Part shown: one piece after another, positions 18,295 to 30,059 of the stretch | How positions within the stretch are numbered: the first letter of the stretch is position 1 | How the letters are laid out: the number at the start of each line of letters is the position of its first letter | Assembly: GCA_021851715.1 (NCBI GenBank) | Contig: JAJZCR010000015.1 | Span: 1-61,772 of the forward strand | Direction of reading: 5' to 3' | From: Planctomycetota bacterium | GTDB taxonomy: Bacteria > Planctomycetota > Phycisphaerae > WQYP01 | DNA length: 61,772 bases | Notes under the pieces: model-generated | Database searches by the model: none | Told to the model about the DNA's origin: nothing | Seen by the model: only the letters and a program-made list of their open reading frames with translations | Made by a program: the position numbers and the translations under genes

Positions 18295-19902
18295 TTATCC
18301 ACTTCTCAACGCCGCCAGCGCTGCTTGCCTCATCGCCGACTCCGGGGCGGGCTGGCCGGTAAAACCGGTAAATTGCAGCAGAGCCTGCTGAATCAGCATC
18401 TCTACGCCATGCACCACCACGGCCTCTCTGGATCGGGCTAATTGCAGCATTTGGGTTTCATGGGGGTTGTAAACCGTGTCAAACACAACGGTCTGGCTGT
18501 TCCACGGCATATCTACCGGCACCGGCGACGAAGCCGTATTCGGACTCATTCCCACTGGGGTGCAATTGATATAGATGTCATATACGTGCTCGCGAAGCCG
18601 TTCCATCGGCACAGCGCAAACCATGCCAGTGCGGCCGTTAAAATCAGCCGCCAGTGCGGTCGCTTTATCGATTCCGCGGTTGAAAATGGTTACGTCAACC
18701 CCCCATGCCGCCAGCCCCGCCACTATAGCCCGTGCCGCACCTCCCGCACCGAGGACCGCCACCCGTTTGCCCCTTAGCCCCGGCCGATCCACCCCCATGG
18801 CACCGGTCAGGGCGTTGAGAGCACCGGCATAATCAGTGTTCAGGCCAGTAAGCTTGCCATCTGGGGCGAATAAAATGGTATTGATCACTCCGATGTGCCG
18901 GGCCATATCGTCCACTGTACCGCCGCGCCCTAATACGTAACGCAGGGCATGATGTTTATGCGGAATAGTTACGCTGACTCCCCCCGGATTCAAGCCCGGG
19001 CATTGCCGGATTGCGTCGAGGGCGTCGCAAAATTTATCGTACTCCGGCTCGACGGCCAGTGGCACGTAGACGCCGTCAAAATCAATGGCCGCAAAGCCGG
19101 CGTTATGAATGGCGGGGCTGATGGAATGCCCTACCGGCCAGCCGACAACGCCAAACACCATGGTGCTCTTGCGCTGACTGGTCCAGCGGTACAGGTTTTT
19201 AAGTTGCGCCAGCGATGGCTGACCTGGAGCGCTGCCGCCTTGTGATTCGGCGGTGGCAAAGTTAAAGGGAGCGGCAAATTTGGCGGCCAGCAAACGGGAT
19301 ATCACCCCCGGCTCCCCCATGGCCAGGCATAAAAATTGGCGTGCATCGCCAGATGCGTGGCGTGCATAAAGCGCCAATGCCCGCACCCCGTCGAGGATGG
19401 TGTGAGCCTTCCATACCAGCTTGAATATCACAGCCGTGTCTACTTCGTGCATGGCGGTCAGGACCGCATCCAGATCGGGAGGGCACCCCGTCCAATCATG
19501 GTTGGAAACAATCAATTGGGAACCCGGGCTGCCGCGCGGACCGGTTGCATTCGTCAAAATGTTGCGAATGGCCGACGATCGTCGCCAGGCCTGCAGTTCG
19601 ACATCCACCAATTCGGGCGCATCCGGTCCCAGCATGGCCTGCTGGTATAACCCAGCCAGCGTGTCATCGCTGCCGACAAAGCCGCCGCCCTCCATAGCCG
19701 AGCGGATAGTCAGAATGACGCCCAGATGCCCATCACCGAGCTTGACGTTCCGTCGAGCGGCCAGCACCTGGCGAATTACCGATGCTTCGGCCAGATCACA
19801 GCGCAGCTCTACCATGTCCGCGCCGGCGGCCACAGCCAGAGGCATCGCCGTGATGGCCGGCGCTGCGGCGGTAACAAAGAGAGGTACAACCAGTTTAGTC
19901 AT
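18295..19902 (-). CDS. aroDE: Bifunctional 3-dehydroquinate dehydratase / shikimate dehydrogenase
   Basis: Fusion of shikimate-pathway steps 3 and 4. Residues 1 to about 225 are a type I dehydroquinase: ELRCD near 32-36, catalytic histidine in SNHDW (H135) and Schiff-base lysine in IFKLVWKA (K161). Residues about 248-535 are shikimate dehydrogenase: GWPVGHSISPAIHN (254-267), VTIPHKH with the catalytic lysine (K316), NTDYAGAL with the catalytic aspartate (D357), and NADP motif GAGGAARAI (385-393). This order is the one known from plants, chlamydiae and planctomycetes. Its ATG overlaps the last 8 bp of nfo, so translation is probably coupled. Both active sites look intact. Confidence 0.95.
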   Translation of the reverse strand: MTKLVVPLFVTAAAPAITAMPLAVAAGADMVELRCDLAEASVIRQVLAARRNVKLGDGHLGVILTIRSAMEGGGFVGSDDTLAGLYQQAMLGPDAPELVDVELQAWRRSSAIRNILTNATGPRGSPGSQLIVSNHDWTGCPPDLDAVLTAMHEVDTAVIFKLVWKAHTILDGVRALALYARHASGDARQFLCLAMGEPGVISRLLAAKFAAPFNFATAESQGGSAPGQPSLAQLKNLYRWTSQRKSTMVFGVVGWPVGHSISPAIHNAGFAAIDFDGVYVPLAVEPEYDKFCDALDAIRQCPGLNPGGVSVTIPHKHHALRYVLGRGGTVDDMARHIGVINTILFAPDGKLTGLNTDYAGALNALTGAMGVDRPGLRGKRVAVLGAGGAARAIVAGLAAWGVDVTIFNRGIDKATALAADFNGRTGMVCAVPMERLREHVYDIYINCTPVGMSPNTASSPVPVDMPWNSQTVVFDTVYNPHETQMLQLARSREAVVVHGVEMLIQQALLQFTGFTGQPAPESAMRQAALAALRSG

Positions 19903-20851
19903 TTTTGCTTCCCGTCCGGAGCGAGGGACGTTTTTGCGCCGCAGACGTCAGGGCGGCTTTTTTTTCAGGTTGGAAAAACTTCTTGAATTTCACCGTCTTA
20001 TTCGCCGCCAACGCCCGCAGTACCTCTAGATTGATCACATCCCATGGCCGTCCATCGGGGGCATCTTCCTTGGCGGTTTCCAGAATTTTTGGGATGTGGT
20101 GCAATTGCGGGTGCCGACAGATAAACCGAAATGCGCCAAGTCCCACGTGTCCGCGGCCAATGTGCGCATGGCGATCCACCCGACTGCCCCAAGGTTTGAG
20201 GCTATCGTTGAGATGCATGACTTTTAGCCAATCCAGTCCAACCACACGATCAAATTCTTGCCATACATTGGCCATGCCCGCCTCACTGGTAATGTCATAT
20301 CCAGCGGCAAGAATGTGGCAGGTATCCACACAAACGCCGATTCGCGCGGGCTTGCCGAGGTCCTGTATGATCCGTGCCAGATGTTCAAACCGCCAGCACA
20401 GTGCATTGCCCTGGCCAGCGGTGGTTTCCAGGCATACGGTGACTGCGGAACCGGGCGTGGCGGCAAAAGCCGCCCGGAGCGATTCGGTCAGTCGAGATAA
20501 ACCTTCATCCTCGCCAGCACCACCATGCGATCCACCATGGGTTACCAGATAGCGAATTCCCAGGGTGTCGCAGCGTTGAATTTCATTCGTAAAAGCCGCC
20601 AGACTTTTGTTCCTTAATTGCTGGTCAGGGGCGGCTAAATTCACCAGGTAGGAATCATGCGCAACGAGCTGGGAAAAACCGGCGGCATCCGCAGCCTGTC
20701 GGAAATCCGCAATGGCCTGCGGCAGAAGATCCGGGCTTTTCCATTGCTGCTGATTGCGAGTAAATATCTGTACGGTTTGTAGATTTAATTTTTGAGCTTC
20801 CTCAATGGCATGGTGCAGACCTCCGGCAATTGATAAATGCGAACCAAACAC
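19895..20851 (-). CDS. nfo: Endonuclease IV (AP endonuclease family 2)
   Basis: Cuts DNA 5' of abasic sites in base-excision repair. Family signatures are visible: FGSHLSIAGGLHHAI at the N-terminus, FTRNQQQW, LETTAGQGNA, CVDTCHILAAGYD, HLNDSLKPWGSRVDRHAHIGRG split as HLNDS and DRHAHIG, and EVLRALAANK near the end. These contain the histidine, glutamate and aspartate ligands of the three-zinc site. At 318 residues it is about 30 longer than the E. coli enzyme because of a lysine-rich C-terminal tail (from about 288). The gene precedes aroDE with an 8-bp overlap. Its start is the ATG at the head of MFGSHLS; the 365-bp region upstream separates it from a divergent membrane-protein gene. Confidence 0.93.
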   Translation of the reverse strand: MFGSHLSIAGGLHHAIEEAQKLNLQTVQIFTRNQQQWKSPDLLPQAIADFRQAADAAGFSQLVAHDSYLVNLAAPDQQLRNKSLAAFTNEIQRCDTLGIRYLVTHGGSHGGAGEDEGLSRLTESLRAAFAATPGSAVTVCLETTAGQGNALCWRFEHLARIIQDLGKPARIGVCVDTCHILAAGYDITSEAGMANVWQEFDRVVGLDWLKVMHLNDSLKPWGSRVDRHAHIGRGHVGLGAFRFICRHPQLHHIPKILETAKEDAPDGRPWDVINLEVLRALAANKTVKFKKFFQPEKKAALTSAAQKRPSLRTGSKND

Positions 20852-21216
20852 CAGACATACTCCACAGTACCATTTCTTCCCGGACGATGAGGTTATTCAC
20901 ACGTAGCGGGAAGGCATGAAACGCCAACGGCACAACGCCGGGTTAACCAGCGGCCAAGGCACAAGCGATCGTGTTGGCGACATGGACCGTTACCCAGCCG
21001 GCCAAGTACGCCACAAGTGCGCCACTACCCCGTCCCTCATCCCTCCGCGGGCATTATGCCGTGTTCCCAAAATGTAGCAAGGGTGCCGGGTCAGACCCGG
21101 TCAGGCCATTCGTCGCAAAACCCAGTTCATCCGCCTGCCGGTGCGGGCAGTTGCCAAGGACCGCTGGTTTCGGGTAAAAGACGGGTAATATTTTGTTTAG
21201 GAGTCAAACCCTTTTA
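20852..21216. promoter_or_regulatory. Divergent intergenic region between nfo and the M50/HlyD-like gene, with a 15-bp palindrome
   Basis: No credible gene. It should carry promoters for nfo (minus) and the PqqD/M50/HlyD-like gene (plus). A near-perfect dyad CCGGGTC-A-GACCCGG lies at 21086-21100, about 115 bp before the M50 start, and could be an operator. A weaker CTGCC/GGCAG inverted repeat follows near 21136-21151. A TAATAT at about 21185 could be a -10 element, but no matching -35 is obvious. TTTAGGAGTC just upstream of 21217 is the ribosome binding site. Confidence 0.4.
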
Positions 21217-23421
21217 ATGTCACCCGTGTTGCCGACATTCCATGAATCCTGGTATCGCGTGGCCGACGTAAAGCTGCGCATTCGCAGCAGCGTACACATT
21301 GTGCGGCAAAGGTACCGCGGGCAACGACGTTATGTGGTGCTGGATCAGGCCAATAATGCCTCGTTTAGTCTGCCCCAGCCAGGCTACCAACTGATGGGCC
21401 TGCTGGATGGCACGCGCACGCTGCGGGAAGCATGGGAAAGTTGCTGCAAGGTGCTGGGAGATGAAGCCCCGACGCAAGGCGAAGCCCTGGATTTACTGGG
21501 ACAGCTAGCCTCCAACAACCTGCTGGAATCGGAGTTGCCGCCGGATGCCGCCGGCATGTTTGAACGCTACAAGAAGCGTAAAAAGCGCGAACTCCAGAAC
21601 GCACTGATGAACGTGCTGTTTCCGCGGATTCCAATTTTTGACCCGGACGCCATTTTGGAAAAAGGTATTTTTCTGGTCGGCTGGATCTTTTCATGGCCTG
21701 GCTTGGTGGTGTGGCTGGCGGTGATTCTGGCGGGGATTTACACCCTTTTAAACCGCGGACCGGGGCTGGGGGCAGCGTTAGCCGGCGCATCACATATTTT
21801 AAGGCCGGACAATTGGCTGCTGCTCTACGGAGCCTTTGTGCTGGATAAACTGGTGCATGAATCGGGCCACGCCATTGCCTGTAAAAAATTCGGCCATCAA
21901 AACGGCACCTCAGGAGAGGTGCATGTGATAGGCCTGATGCTGCTGGTTTTTACACCGGTCCCCTACGTAGATGCCTCCAGCGCGTGGTTGCTGAAAAGCC
22001 GCTGGCAGCGGGCCATCGTAGGTGCGGCCGGCATGTGGGTGGAATTTGCGCTGGCTGCCGCAGCCGCCATGGTCTGGGCTTTAAGCAGCCCGGCATCCAC
22101 GCTGCATGATTTTGCATACAATCTCATGTTCATCGCCAGCGTCACCACGGTGATTTTCAATGCCAATCCATTTCTTCGTTACGATGGATATTATATTTTG
22201 TCGGACCTGCTGGAAATACCCAATCTGTTCGGCAGGTCCATTCAATATGCGACGTATCTGATCAAGCGATACGCTTTTCGTCTGGAACACATGGTGAATC
22301 CGGCGGATACGCCCGGGCAGAAGGTCTGGTTGGTGGTTTATCTGCTGCTGGCAGGTATTGTGCGGGTGCTGGTTTCCAGCCTGATCGTGCTGTTTCTGGT
22401 GCGCGAGTTGCACAACCATCCGGAAATTATGCTGCTGCTGGCGGTAATGGCTACCGCGGGGATTGCAGTGTGGTTGCTGGTGCCGCTGGGACGCGGTGTA
22501 TGGTACCTGCTGGACAGTCCGGAACTGCTGCAGCACCGGACCCGGGCGGTGCTGATAAGCCTGGTCGCCGTGCTGCTGCTGGCGGGAGCGGTGGGGTTGA
22601 TTCCGTTACCGAATCATTGCCGGGTGGAAGGGGTGACCAGAGCCAGAACCCAACGGCGCATCTACGTACAGACCAGCGGCTTTCTGGAAAGCTTTTTGCC
22701 CAGTGGCCGGCTGGTGCAGGCCGGAAAAAACGGCACGGTGTTACTCCGGTTGGTGAACCCTTCACTGCAGAGTGAACTGGCCGCATTGGTCGGCCGCTGG
22801 GATGCGGCCAAAGTTCGCTGGCGCAAGGCTCTGGACAGCAGCCCGGCCAAAGCCCTGATTTATCACCGTGAAATTCAAGCTATCGCCCAGAGGCTGGTGC
22901 GGCTGCGCCGTAAAATCTCTGAATTGACGCTCTCGACGCCCGTTTCCGGCACTTGGATTGCTCCCAGCCTGCACCTGCATATCGGAGCATACCTGCACAG
23001 AGGGCAGCAAGTGGGCACCGTTGCCAATTGGCAAACCATGCTGGTTTTCGGCGCGGCAGACCAAAACAGGGCTGGACGCATTATTCGCGCCGGATCGCAC
23101 AACACCGAGATCCGAGTTTATGGGCGGCCAGGTCTGGCAGTTCCCGCCGTCATCCGCCGCGAATTTCCGGCCGGTGGCAATACCCTTCCTTCCGCAGCCT
23201 TAAGTTACCTCGGTGGCGGACCATTTGCTCCCAATCCGCAACGGAATGAACCACTGGCAACCGGCACCCCGTTTTTTCTGCTGGAAGTACAGCCCCGCGA
23301 ACCGGTGGCGTGGCTACCGGGACAGCGTGTGCAGATGCGTCTGGCTTTGCCCGATGAATCTCTGGCAATGCAATTGGTGGACATGCTGCGGCGAGCCCTG
23401 GAATCCCACGGCGGAGCATAG
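21217..23421 (+). CDS. PqqD-like / M50 site-2 protease-like / HlyD-like adaptor fusion membrane protein
   Basis: Polytopic membrane protein of 734 residues with three parts (numbering from the upstream in-frame TTG at 21193). Residues about 20-115 form a PqqD-like winged-helix region (QPGYQLMGLLDGTRTLREAW), the fold that acts as a peptide-leader recognition element in RiPP systems. Residues about 155-480 hold roughly eight hydrophobic segments with the M50 zinc motif HESGH (222-226) and the distal NPFLRYDGYYILSD (325-338) with its aspartate. After the last TM (about 455-475) comes a periplasmic adaptor-like part with barrel-sandwich character (VSGTWIAPSLHLHIGAYL and GQQVGTV). An AGGAG 13 nt before the ATG at 21217 supports that start. 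The SecA-like ATPase follows 60 bp later, almost certainly in one operon. Function unknown; peptide processing/export is inference. Confidence 0.8.
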   Translation: MSPVLPTFHESWYRVADVKLRIRSSVHIVRQRYRGQRRYVVLDQANNASFSLPQPGYQLMGLLDGTRTLREAWESCCKVLGDEAPTQGEALDLLGQLASNNLLESELPPDAAGMFERYKKRKKRELQNALMNVLFPRIPIFDPDAILEKGIFLVGWIFSWPGLVVWLAVILAGIYTLLNRGPGLGAALAGASHILRPDNWLLLYGAFVLDKLVHESGHAIACKKFGHQNGTSGEVHVIGLMLLVFTPVPYVDASSAWLLKSRWQRAIVGAAGMWVEFALAAAAAMVWALSSPASTLHDFAYNLMFIASVTTVIFNANPFLRYDGYYILSDLLEIPNLFGRSIQYATYLIKRYAFRLEHMVNPADTPGQKVWLVVYLLLAGIVRVLVSSLIVLFLVRELHNHPEIMLLLAVMATAGIAVWLLVPLGRGVWYLLDSPELLQHRTRAVLISLVAVLLLAGAVGLIPLPNHCRVEGVTRARTQRRIYVQTSGFLESFLPSGRLVQAGKNGTVLLRLVNPSLQSELAALVGRWDAAKVRWRKALDSSPAKALIYHREIQAIAQRLVRLRRKISELTLSTPVSGTWIAPSLHLHIGAYLHRGQQVGTVANWQTMLVFGAADQNRAGRIIRAGSHNTEIRVYGRPGLAVPAVIRREFPAGGNTLPSAALSYLGGGPFAPNPQRNEPLATGTPFFLLEVQPREPVAWLPGQRVQMRLALPDESLAMQLVDMLRRALESHGGA

Positions 23422-23481
23422 GATGAAGTCAGGGCGGCCAAAGCGTGACCCAGCCGGGCATCTGCACCCAGGATGGTGGGA

Positions 23482-25458
23482 ATGACAACAATACCCAGTG
23501 ATCTTTGGCGTATGCTCGGGCGGTGGGAGGCTCCGCCGCCGATTCCGCGCGGCCTTGATGCTTTTTGGCATAAGGGTGCTGGCATGGTTCGGCGCATGGT
23601 GCCGCGACGGCATATTTATATGCGGAAAGCCAAGGAGGTCCATCAATTACGAGCCGCTGTGCAGGTTCTTACTGAATCACAACTGCAACAACGTTTAACT
23701 GAAACGGCGGAAATATTCTGCCGCAATCGGGACACGCCTGCAGACCGCATCCATGCGGCAGCATGGATTCGGGAAGCGGCATTGCGCCTCACCGGCGAAG
23801 AACCCTACGAAGTGCAAGTGGCCGGTGCGCTGGCGCTTTTTGATGGATCTCTGGTGGAAATGGCCACCGGCGAAGGAAAATCGCTCACCGCCACACTACC
23901 GGCGATTATGGCGGGTTGGCGGCGGCGCGGCTGTCACATCATTACGGTCAACGACTACCTGGCACAGCGGGATGCAGAGCAGTTTGGCAAACTGTACCGC
24001 TTTTGCGGCCTGACCGTGGATTATATCGGCGAAGGAATGGATGGACCGCATCGACGGCAGTCCTATGCCGCCGATATTACGTATTGTACCAACAAGGAAG
24101 TTTGCTTCGATTTCCTGCGAGACAAACTGGTGTTGGGGCCGGCGGGCCGCGGTGCCGGGGCCATGCTGCGCGACATCGACTTTGCCCTGGCCGGAAGACT
24201 GGTTCAGCGCGGCCTTTATTTTGCGATCGTGGATGAGGCCGATTCTATTTTGATTGATGAAGCCATCACCCCGTTGCTCATTTCCGGCGGACAAGTCAAC
24301 CGCGATGAGATGGATTGCTTTCGCCAGGCGATTGCCATGGCCGAAAATTTTCAGCCGGGCCGGGACTACACCCCTCATGCTACTCGCAAGCAAGTGGAAT
24401 TGACCCGGAGCGGTCATACCCGGCTGGCGGACCAGCGCCAGGGGCTTCATGGCCTATGGCATTCGCAGCATCGCAGCGAGGAACTTCTTACACAGGTACT
24501 GGTGGCCCGCCATTTTTACCATCCGGGCAAACAATATGTCATCCAGAATTCCAAGGTCGTTATTGTGGATGAATTTACCGGGCGGCTTATGCCGGACCGC
24601 ATGTGGCATGATGGTCTGCACCAGGTGATTCAGGCCCGGGAAAATGTTGAAATTCAGGCTATGCGCGAAACGCTGGCACGCATCAGCTACCAGCGTTTTT
24701 TCCGCCTGTATACGCATTTAAGCGGCATGTCCGGCACCTTGGCTGAAGTTCAGGGTGAACTGTGGCATATTTACCAAAGGCCACTGGTGGTGTTGCCTAC
24801 GCACCGCCCCTGCATTCGCGGCCACCAGGGCCTGCGGGTGTTTGCCACGGAGAAGAATAAATTTGATGCGGTGATTGCAATCATTGAGCATTTGCATCAG
24901 CAGAAACGGCCCATTCTGGTGGGCACCCGCAGTGTAGCGGCCAGCGAGACACTGTCCGCCCAACTGACCAAGCTAGGGCTGCCACATCATGTTTTAAATG
25001 CCGTTCATTATGCCCAGGAGGCCAATATTGTCGCCGCAGCCGGACGCAGCGGCCAGATTACTGTGGCTACCAACATGGCCGGGCGCGGTACCGACATCCG
25101 CCTCGATGCCGACGCACGCAGTGCGGGCGGATTGTACGTAATAGCGGCGGATGTCAATGATGCTGCACGGATCGACCGGCAATTGGCCGGACGGGCGGGC
25201 CGGCAGGGCGACCCCGGCGAGTCCATTCATTTTTGTGCCCTGGATGACATCCTGCTGCAAACACACACGCCGCGCATCGCGAAGATGCTGGCAAAAGTTT
25301 TTGGGGACGGCCACGTCCAGCCGCGATGGCTGGCCGCCTGGCTGGTGTCGGTTGCGCAGCACCGGGCCAGCCGAAGTTCTCATCGGCAACGCCAAACGGT
25401 AGCCCATACAGATCACTGGCTGGAAGAATCGTTGAGTTTTTCGGGCAATACGGGATAA
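23482..25458 (+). CDS. SecA paralogue (SecA-like ATPase), short C-terminus
   Basis: DEAD-like translocase motor related to SecA, 658 residues against about 850-950 for housekeeping SecA. Seen in order: Walker A EMATGEGKSLTA (near 126-137), TVNDYLAQRDAEQ, TYCTNKEVCFDFLRDKL, Walker B VDEADSILIDEA (about 250-261), a preprotein-crosslinking-like stretch, VIVDEFTGRLMPDRMW, LSGMSGTL, then NBD2 with ILVGTRSVAASE, TNMAGRGTDI and RQLAGRAGRQGDPGES. After about residue 590 only some 60 residues remain, so most of the helical scaffold, wing and the zinc-binding tail that binds SecB are missing. ATPase motifs look intact. The ATG at 23482 is preferred over an upstream GTG. Pairing with the M50/HlyD-like protein suggests a dedicated, non-Sec role. 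Confidence 0.88.
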   Translation: MTTIPSDLWRMLGRWEAPPPIPRGLDAFWHKGAGMVRRMVPRRHIYMRKAKEVHQLRAAVQVLTESQLQQRLTETAEIFCRNRDTPADRIHAAAWIREAALRLTGEEPYEVQVAGALALFDGSLVEMATGEGKSLTATLPAIMAGWRRRGCHIITVNDYLAQRDAEQFGKLYRFCGLTVDYIGEGMDGPHRRQSYAADITYCTNKEVCFDFLRDKLVLGPAGRGAGAMLRDIDFALAGRLVQRGLYFAIVDEADSILIDEAITPLLISGGQVNRDEMDCFRQAIAMAENFQPGRDYTPHATRKQVELTRSGHTRLADQRQGLHGLWHSQHRSEELLTQVLVARHFYHPGKQYVIQNSKVVIVDEFTGRLMPDRMWHDGLHQVIQARENVEIQAMRETLARISYQRFFRLYTHLSGMSGTLAEVQGELWHIYQRPLVVLPTHRPCIRGHQGLRVFATEKNKFDAVIAIIEHLHQQKRPILVGTRSVAASETLSAQLTKLGLPHHVLNAVHYAQEANIVAAAGRSGQITVATNMAGRGTDIRLDADARSAGGLYVIAADVNDAARIDRQLAGRAGRQGDPGESIHFCALDDILLQTHTPRIAKMLAKVFGDGHVQPRWLAAWLVSVAQHRASRSSHRQRQTVAHTDHWLEESLSFSGNTG

Positions 25459-25514
25459 AGTGCCGGACCCCCCAGAGCCCGGGCCCACGTCTTCGATGCA
25501 AACAGTCCGCCGAT

Positions 25515-26330
25515 TTACGCGTTGATTCGCCCTTCCCATGGACTACTCGCGGTAGCATAGAGCTTGCGGGGAATTCTGCCTGCCTCAAACGCCAGCCGCC
25601 CCGACTGCGTTGCCAGGCCCATGGCTTTGGCCATCTGCAACGGGGCTTTAGCCCCGGCGATAGCCGTGTTGAGCAGCACGCCATCAACGCCGAGTTCCAT
25701 GGCCAGACTCACATCACTGGCGGTTCCCACCCCGGCATCGACGATCACCGGATAATCTGGATTTTTCTCCTTGAGTTGCTCAAGAATGATGCGAATGGCA
25801 TTCGGATTCAGGACCCCCTGCCCTGAACCAATGGGCGAACCGGCAGGCATAATCGCCGCGGCCCCTTCGTCTTGCAGGCGCTTACAGAGCATGACATCAT
25901 CGGAACAATACACCAACACCTGAAAACCATCCGCTACCAGAGTTTTCAGTGCTTGCAGCGTGCCCACCGGTTCAGGCAACAAGGTCCTGGTATCACCGAG
26001 ACATTCCAGCTTCACCCAGTCGGCCCCGCGAAAACCCGAATCAGTGAGCATTTCCCGCCCCAGTCGGGCTACGCGCACCACTTCCTCGGCGGTAAAGCAG
26101 CCTGCCGTGTTGGGCAACAGGATGTACTTTTCCGGATCGATAAAATCCAGAATATTACGGCCCGAGGTTTTATCCACCAGTCGTTCCCGCCGCACCGCCA
26201 CCGTCACGCAGTTGGACCCGCTGGCGGCATGACAATCGCGCATCAATTCCAGCGAGGTATATTTACCCGTACCCACAATAAGCCGGGAGGTTAAGGTGTA
26301 AGATCCAATTTTTAATCCATTATTATCCAT
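25515..26330 (-). CDS. thiG: Thiazole synthase ThiG
   Basis: Builds the thiamine thiazole ring from deoxyxylulose 5-phosphate, dehydroglycine and ThiS thiocarboxylate. TIM-barrel enzyme of 271 residues. Visible: [33 protein letters not shown], the Schiff-base lysine region [25 protein letters not shown] and [21 protein letters not shown] for phosphate binding (core [10 protein letters not shown]). The start at 26330 follows a GGAAGG by five bases; an ATG three bases earlier is too close. It lies 48 bp downstream of thiS, as is usual. Its substrate DXP is the product of the dxs gene at 38.5-40.5 kb. It converges with the SecA-like gene. Confidence 0.96.
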   Translation of the reverse strand: MDNNGLKIGSYTLTSRLIVGTGKYTSLELMRDCHAASGSNCVTVAVRRERLVDKTSGRNILDFIDPEKYILLPNTAGCFTAEEVVRVARLGREMLTDSGFRGADWVKLECLGDTRTLLPEPVGTLQALKTLVADGFQVLVYCSDDVMLCKRLQDEGAAAIMPAGSPIGSGQGVLNPNAIRIILEQLKEKNPDYPVIVDAGVGTASDVSLAMELGVDGVLLNTAIAGAKAPLQMAKAMGLATQSGRLAFEAGRIPRKLYATASSPWEGRINA

Positions 26331-26378
26331 CATTACCTTCCACCAAGTTGCCGCCATTAGCCTGCGTGGCACCAGCCC

Positions 26379-26579
26379 TTACCCACCACCCACAAAAGTA
26401 ACAATTTCAATCTGGTCGCCGGCAGTCAGCCGTGTGGCGGAAAATTTCTTCCGGGTCACAATTTCACGATTGCGTTCCACCGCCACGCGTATCGGCTTGA
26501 TCTGGAATTGATCCAATAGTTCCTGCACCGATATACCGTCGACAACCTGTTTGATTTGGCCATTGACCACGACTTCCAT
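26379..26579 (-). CDS. thiS: Sulfur carrier protein ThiS
   Basis: Ubiquitin-fold sulfur carrier for thiazole formation. 66 residues from the ATG at MEVVVNGQ; the C-terminal di-glycine (FVGGG, ends GG) is the site of adenylation and thiocarboxylation. The upstream in-frame start at 26615 would add 12 residues with no family support. Directly upstream of thiG on the same strand. The 5' region (26580-26731) shows no TPP-riboswitch CTGAGA box. The partner adenylyltransferase ThiF and ThiH/ThiO are not in the window. Confidence 0.93.
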   Translation of the reverse strand: MEVVVNGQIKQVVDGISVQELLDQFQIKPIRVAVERNREIVTRKKFSATRLTAGDQIEIVTFVGGG

Positions 26580-26731
26580 GGGATTTATTTTACCATAAAA
26601 GACATGGGAGAGCATCCGCCGGTTGAACGGCCCTTACCGCACTCTTATGATAATCTCCGCCGTGCCCGACGGCGGGTGTGATCACTCCATGATCAAGCCA
26701 ACCTGAACGCCTGCACGGCCATGGATGCACA

Positions 26732-28986
<2,255 letters not shown>

Positions 28987-29091
28987 TTAAATCCAATTTC
29001 CTATGTTGCCATACCCGGAGGAACCTTCGTTCCGAAGCCACATTTTTAGTTACCAGGACGCCCATATCCGGCTGCGTGATTGAGCACAGAA

Positions 29092-30000
29092 TTATTTGAG
29101 CGCCTCCACACCACCCATAAGTTCCGACAGCTCGCTGGTAATCTGCGATTGCCGGGCGCGGTTGTATTCGCTGGTCAACTGCCTGTTCATGGATTCCGCA
29201 TTTTCGGTGGCCGCGGACATCGCCATCATGCGTGAGATCTGCTCCGAAACAGATGCGTCTACAAAGGCCTGAAAGACTGCGGCACGAACCATGGTGGGCA
29301 CTAATTCCACCAGCAGTTCACCCGCTTCCGGGAAATACTCGCTGCATGCACGCATCCCGGAAGCTGAAGGCGCAGCCGACGAATCCGGCCTGGCCACATT
29401 ATCCACGCCGGTCAGAGGCAGCACGTCAACGCAAACCGGCCGCTGCTGACCCAGACTTAAAAAACGCATATAAATAATTTTTACCGCGTCAATTTTTTGA
29501 GCCGCGTAATCGTCCATGAGTCGCTGGGCGACTGGAATGATTTCCTCGAAACGGGCATTATCGCTGATATTGGCATAGGCGGCCTGGGCTTCGCGCCGCG
29601 CGAAACGAAAATAAGCCGCACCCTTGCGCCCCGCCACATGAATATCCACGGCTCCACCAGCCTGTTCCACCTGCCGAACCGTCTGCATCGCCAGCCGCAA
29701 AATTTGGCTGTTATAGCCGCCCGCCAATCCCCGGTTGCTGGTGACCACCAACATGCCCACGCGTTTGCAAGGCCTGCGGCTGACCAGCAGTGGATGGCGG
29801 GAAATTTCCACAGAACCATGGGCACCCAAAAATGTGTTTTGCACCAGGTCGTTGAGCTTTTCCAGATACGGACGGGTGCCCTTAGCGCGTTTGAGGGCCC
29901 GTTGAAACCGGGCAGTAGCCACCATCTGCATCACCTTGGTGATTTTATGGATGTTGCGCACCGCTTTTCGGCGTTTAACAATTTCTCTGGCATTGGACAT
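29092..30000 (-). CDS. atpG: F1Fo ATP synthase subunit gamma
   Basis: Central-stalk subunit, 302 residues. The N-terminal coiled coil reads AREIVKRRKAVRNIHKITKVMQMVA with KIT-x-AM-like motif, the middle has the family LVVTSNRGLAGGYNS, and the C-terminal coil contains RMMAMSAATENA before the end, the usual closing motif. AGGTAACTC lies before the ATG. 59 bp downstream of atpA. Roughly 15 residues longer than E. coli gamma, within family range. Confidence 0.96.
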   Translation of the reverse strand: MSNAREIVKRRKAVRNIHKITKVMQMVATARFQRALKRAKGTRPYLEKLNDLVQNTFLGAHGSVEISRHPLLVSRRPCKRVGMLVVTSNRGLAGGYNSQILRLAMQTVRQVEQAGGAVDIHVAGRKGAAYFRFARREAQAAYANISDNARFEEIIPVAQRLMDDYAAQKIDAVKIIYMRFLSLGQQRPVCVDVLPLTGVDNVARPDSSAAPSASGMRACSEYFPEAGELLVELVPTMVRAAVFQAFVDASVSEQISRMMAMSAATENAESMNRQLTSEYNRARQSQITSELSELMGGVEALK

Positions 30001-30059
30001 GAGTTACCTGCTTTATTCCGGTTACCGGTTTATTGATCCGGGCACAGCACTAAATCACC

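Noticed and set aside
26580..26731. Possible TPP riboswitch before thiS
   Set aside because: No CTGAGA box or the conserved second THI-box segment on the minus strand.
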